A stretch of 34,510 bases of DNA from contig NZ_NKXO01000036.1 in NCBI RefSeq assembly GCF_002843425.1, positions 1 to 34,510 of the forward strand. The letters are read 5' to 3'. Shown here piece by piece: positions 34,494 through 34,510 of this stretch. Within the stretch, counting starts at the first letter, position 1. Every line of letters starts with the position of its first letter. The notes beneath the pieces were generated by a model. That model searched no databases, was not told the DNA's origin, and saw nothing but the letters and a program-made list of their open reading frames with translations. Origin of the DNA: Raineya orbicola. GTDB lineage: Bacteria; Bacteroidota; Bacteroidia; Cytophagales; Thermonemataceae. The position numbers and the translations under genes were made by a program.

Positions 34494-34510
34494 ATGAGTC
34501 AATTACCTCT
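34494..34510 (+). CDS. Start of a gene cut by the window end
   Basis: ATG followed by codons for SQLP and then the window end. The upstream TAACTTTG element makes a genuine start plausible. Too short to identify. Confidence 0.4.

Overview
The window looks like a chromosomal segment of a low-G+C, Gram-negative Bacteroidota species, probably in or near the Cytophagales. The clues are Bacteroidota-type promoter elements (TTTG, about 19-21 bp, TAnnTTTG) in front of several genes, few Shine-Dalgarno sequences, the lipid A gene lpxD, DUF4350 and TonB-C-type proteins, and a membrane-anchored SpoIIE phosphatase. No rRNA, tRNA, CRISPR array, prophage or origin was seen, and no gene-free stretch exceeds about 220 bp.

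Layout. Bases 1-356 are the 3' part of an IS1-family transposase cut by the window edge. A rightward group follows: a TonB-C-like membrane protein, a DUF4350 membrane protein, lpxD and polA (448-6246). Leftward and rightward genes then alternate to 11 kb: a Kv-beta-like aldo/keto reductase (-), a small lipoprotein (+), a SAM methyltransferase (-), a small membrane protein (+), and a leftward pair made of a conserved 148-residue protein and a SpoIIE phosphatase. An acyl-CoA dehydrogenase (+) ends at a terminator shared with a long leftward run: trpD, a TrmH-family methylase, hslU, glmM and sbcD (18129 back to 12472). Divergent from trpD are a transglutaminase-like membrane protein, a polysaccharide flippase and rlmN. 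rlmN abuts a leftward gmd/ABC exporter pair. Then come a secreted TonB-C protein and an overlapping nadD-oxyR pair (+), meeting a leftward unit of phaB-like reductase, antitoxin, broken PIN toxin and secreted hypothetical protein. The right end holds a 2-oxoglutarate/Fe(II)-type oxygenase (+), metG (-), guaB with a small membrane protein (+), and the first codons of another gene.

Most of this is housekeeping: cell envelope (lpxD, glmM, gmd, flippase), DNA and RNA maintenance (polA, sbcD, rlmN, TrmH, metG), and nucleotide or cofactor metabolism (guaB, nadD). Several genes that usually sit beside a partner stand alone: hslU without hslV, sbcD without sbcC, trpD without other trp genes, and an ABC half-transporter with a degenerate catalytic site. 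I found no convincing new multi-gene system. The observations most worth a second look are the internally deleted PIN toxin with its readable tail, the nadD-oxyR overlap with the OxyR cysteine pair conserved, the degenerate ABC half-transporter, the phosphatase/148-residue protein pair, and the divergent promoters at trpD. Many start codons were moved inward from the longest reading frame using promoter position or family length; these are noted per gene.
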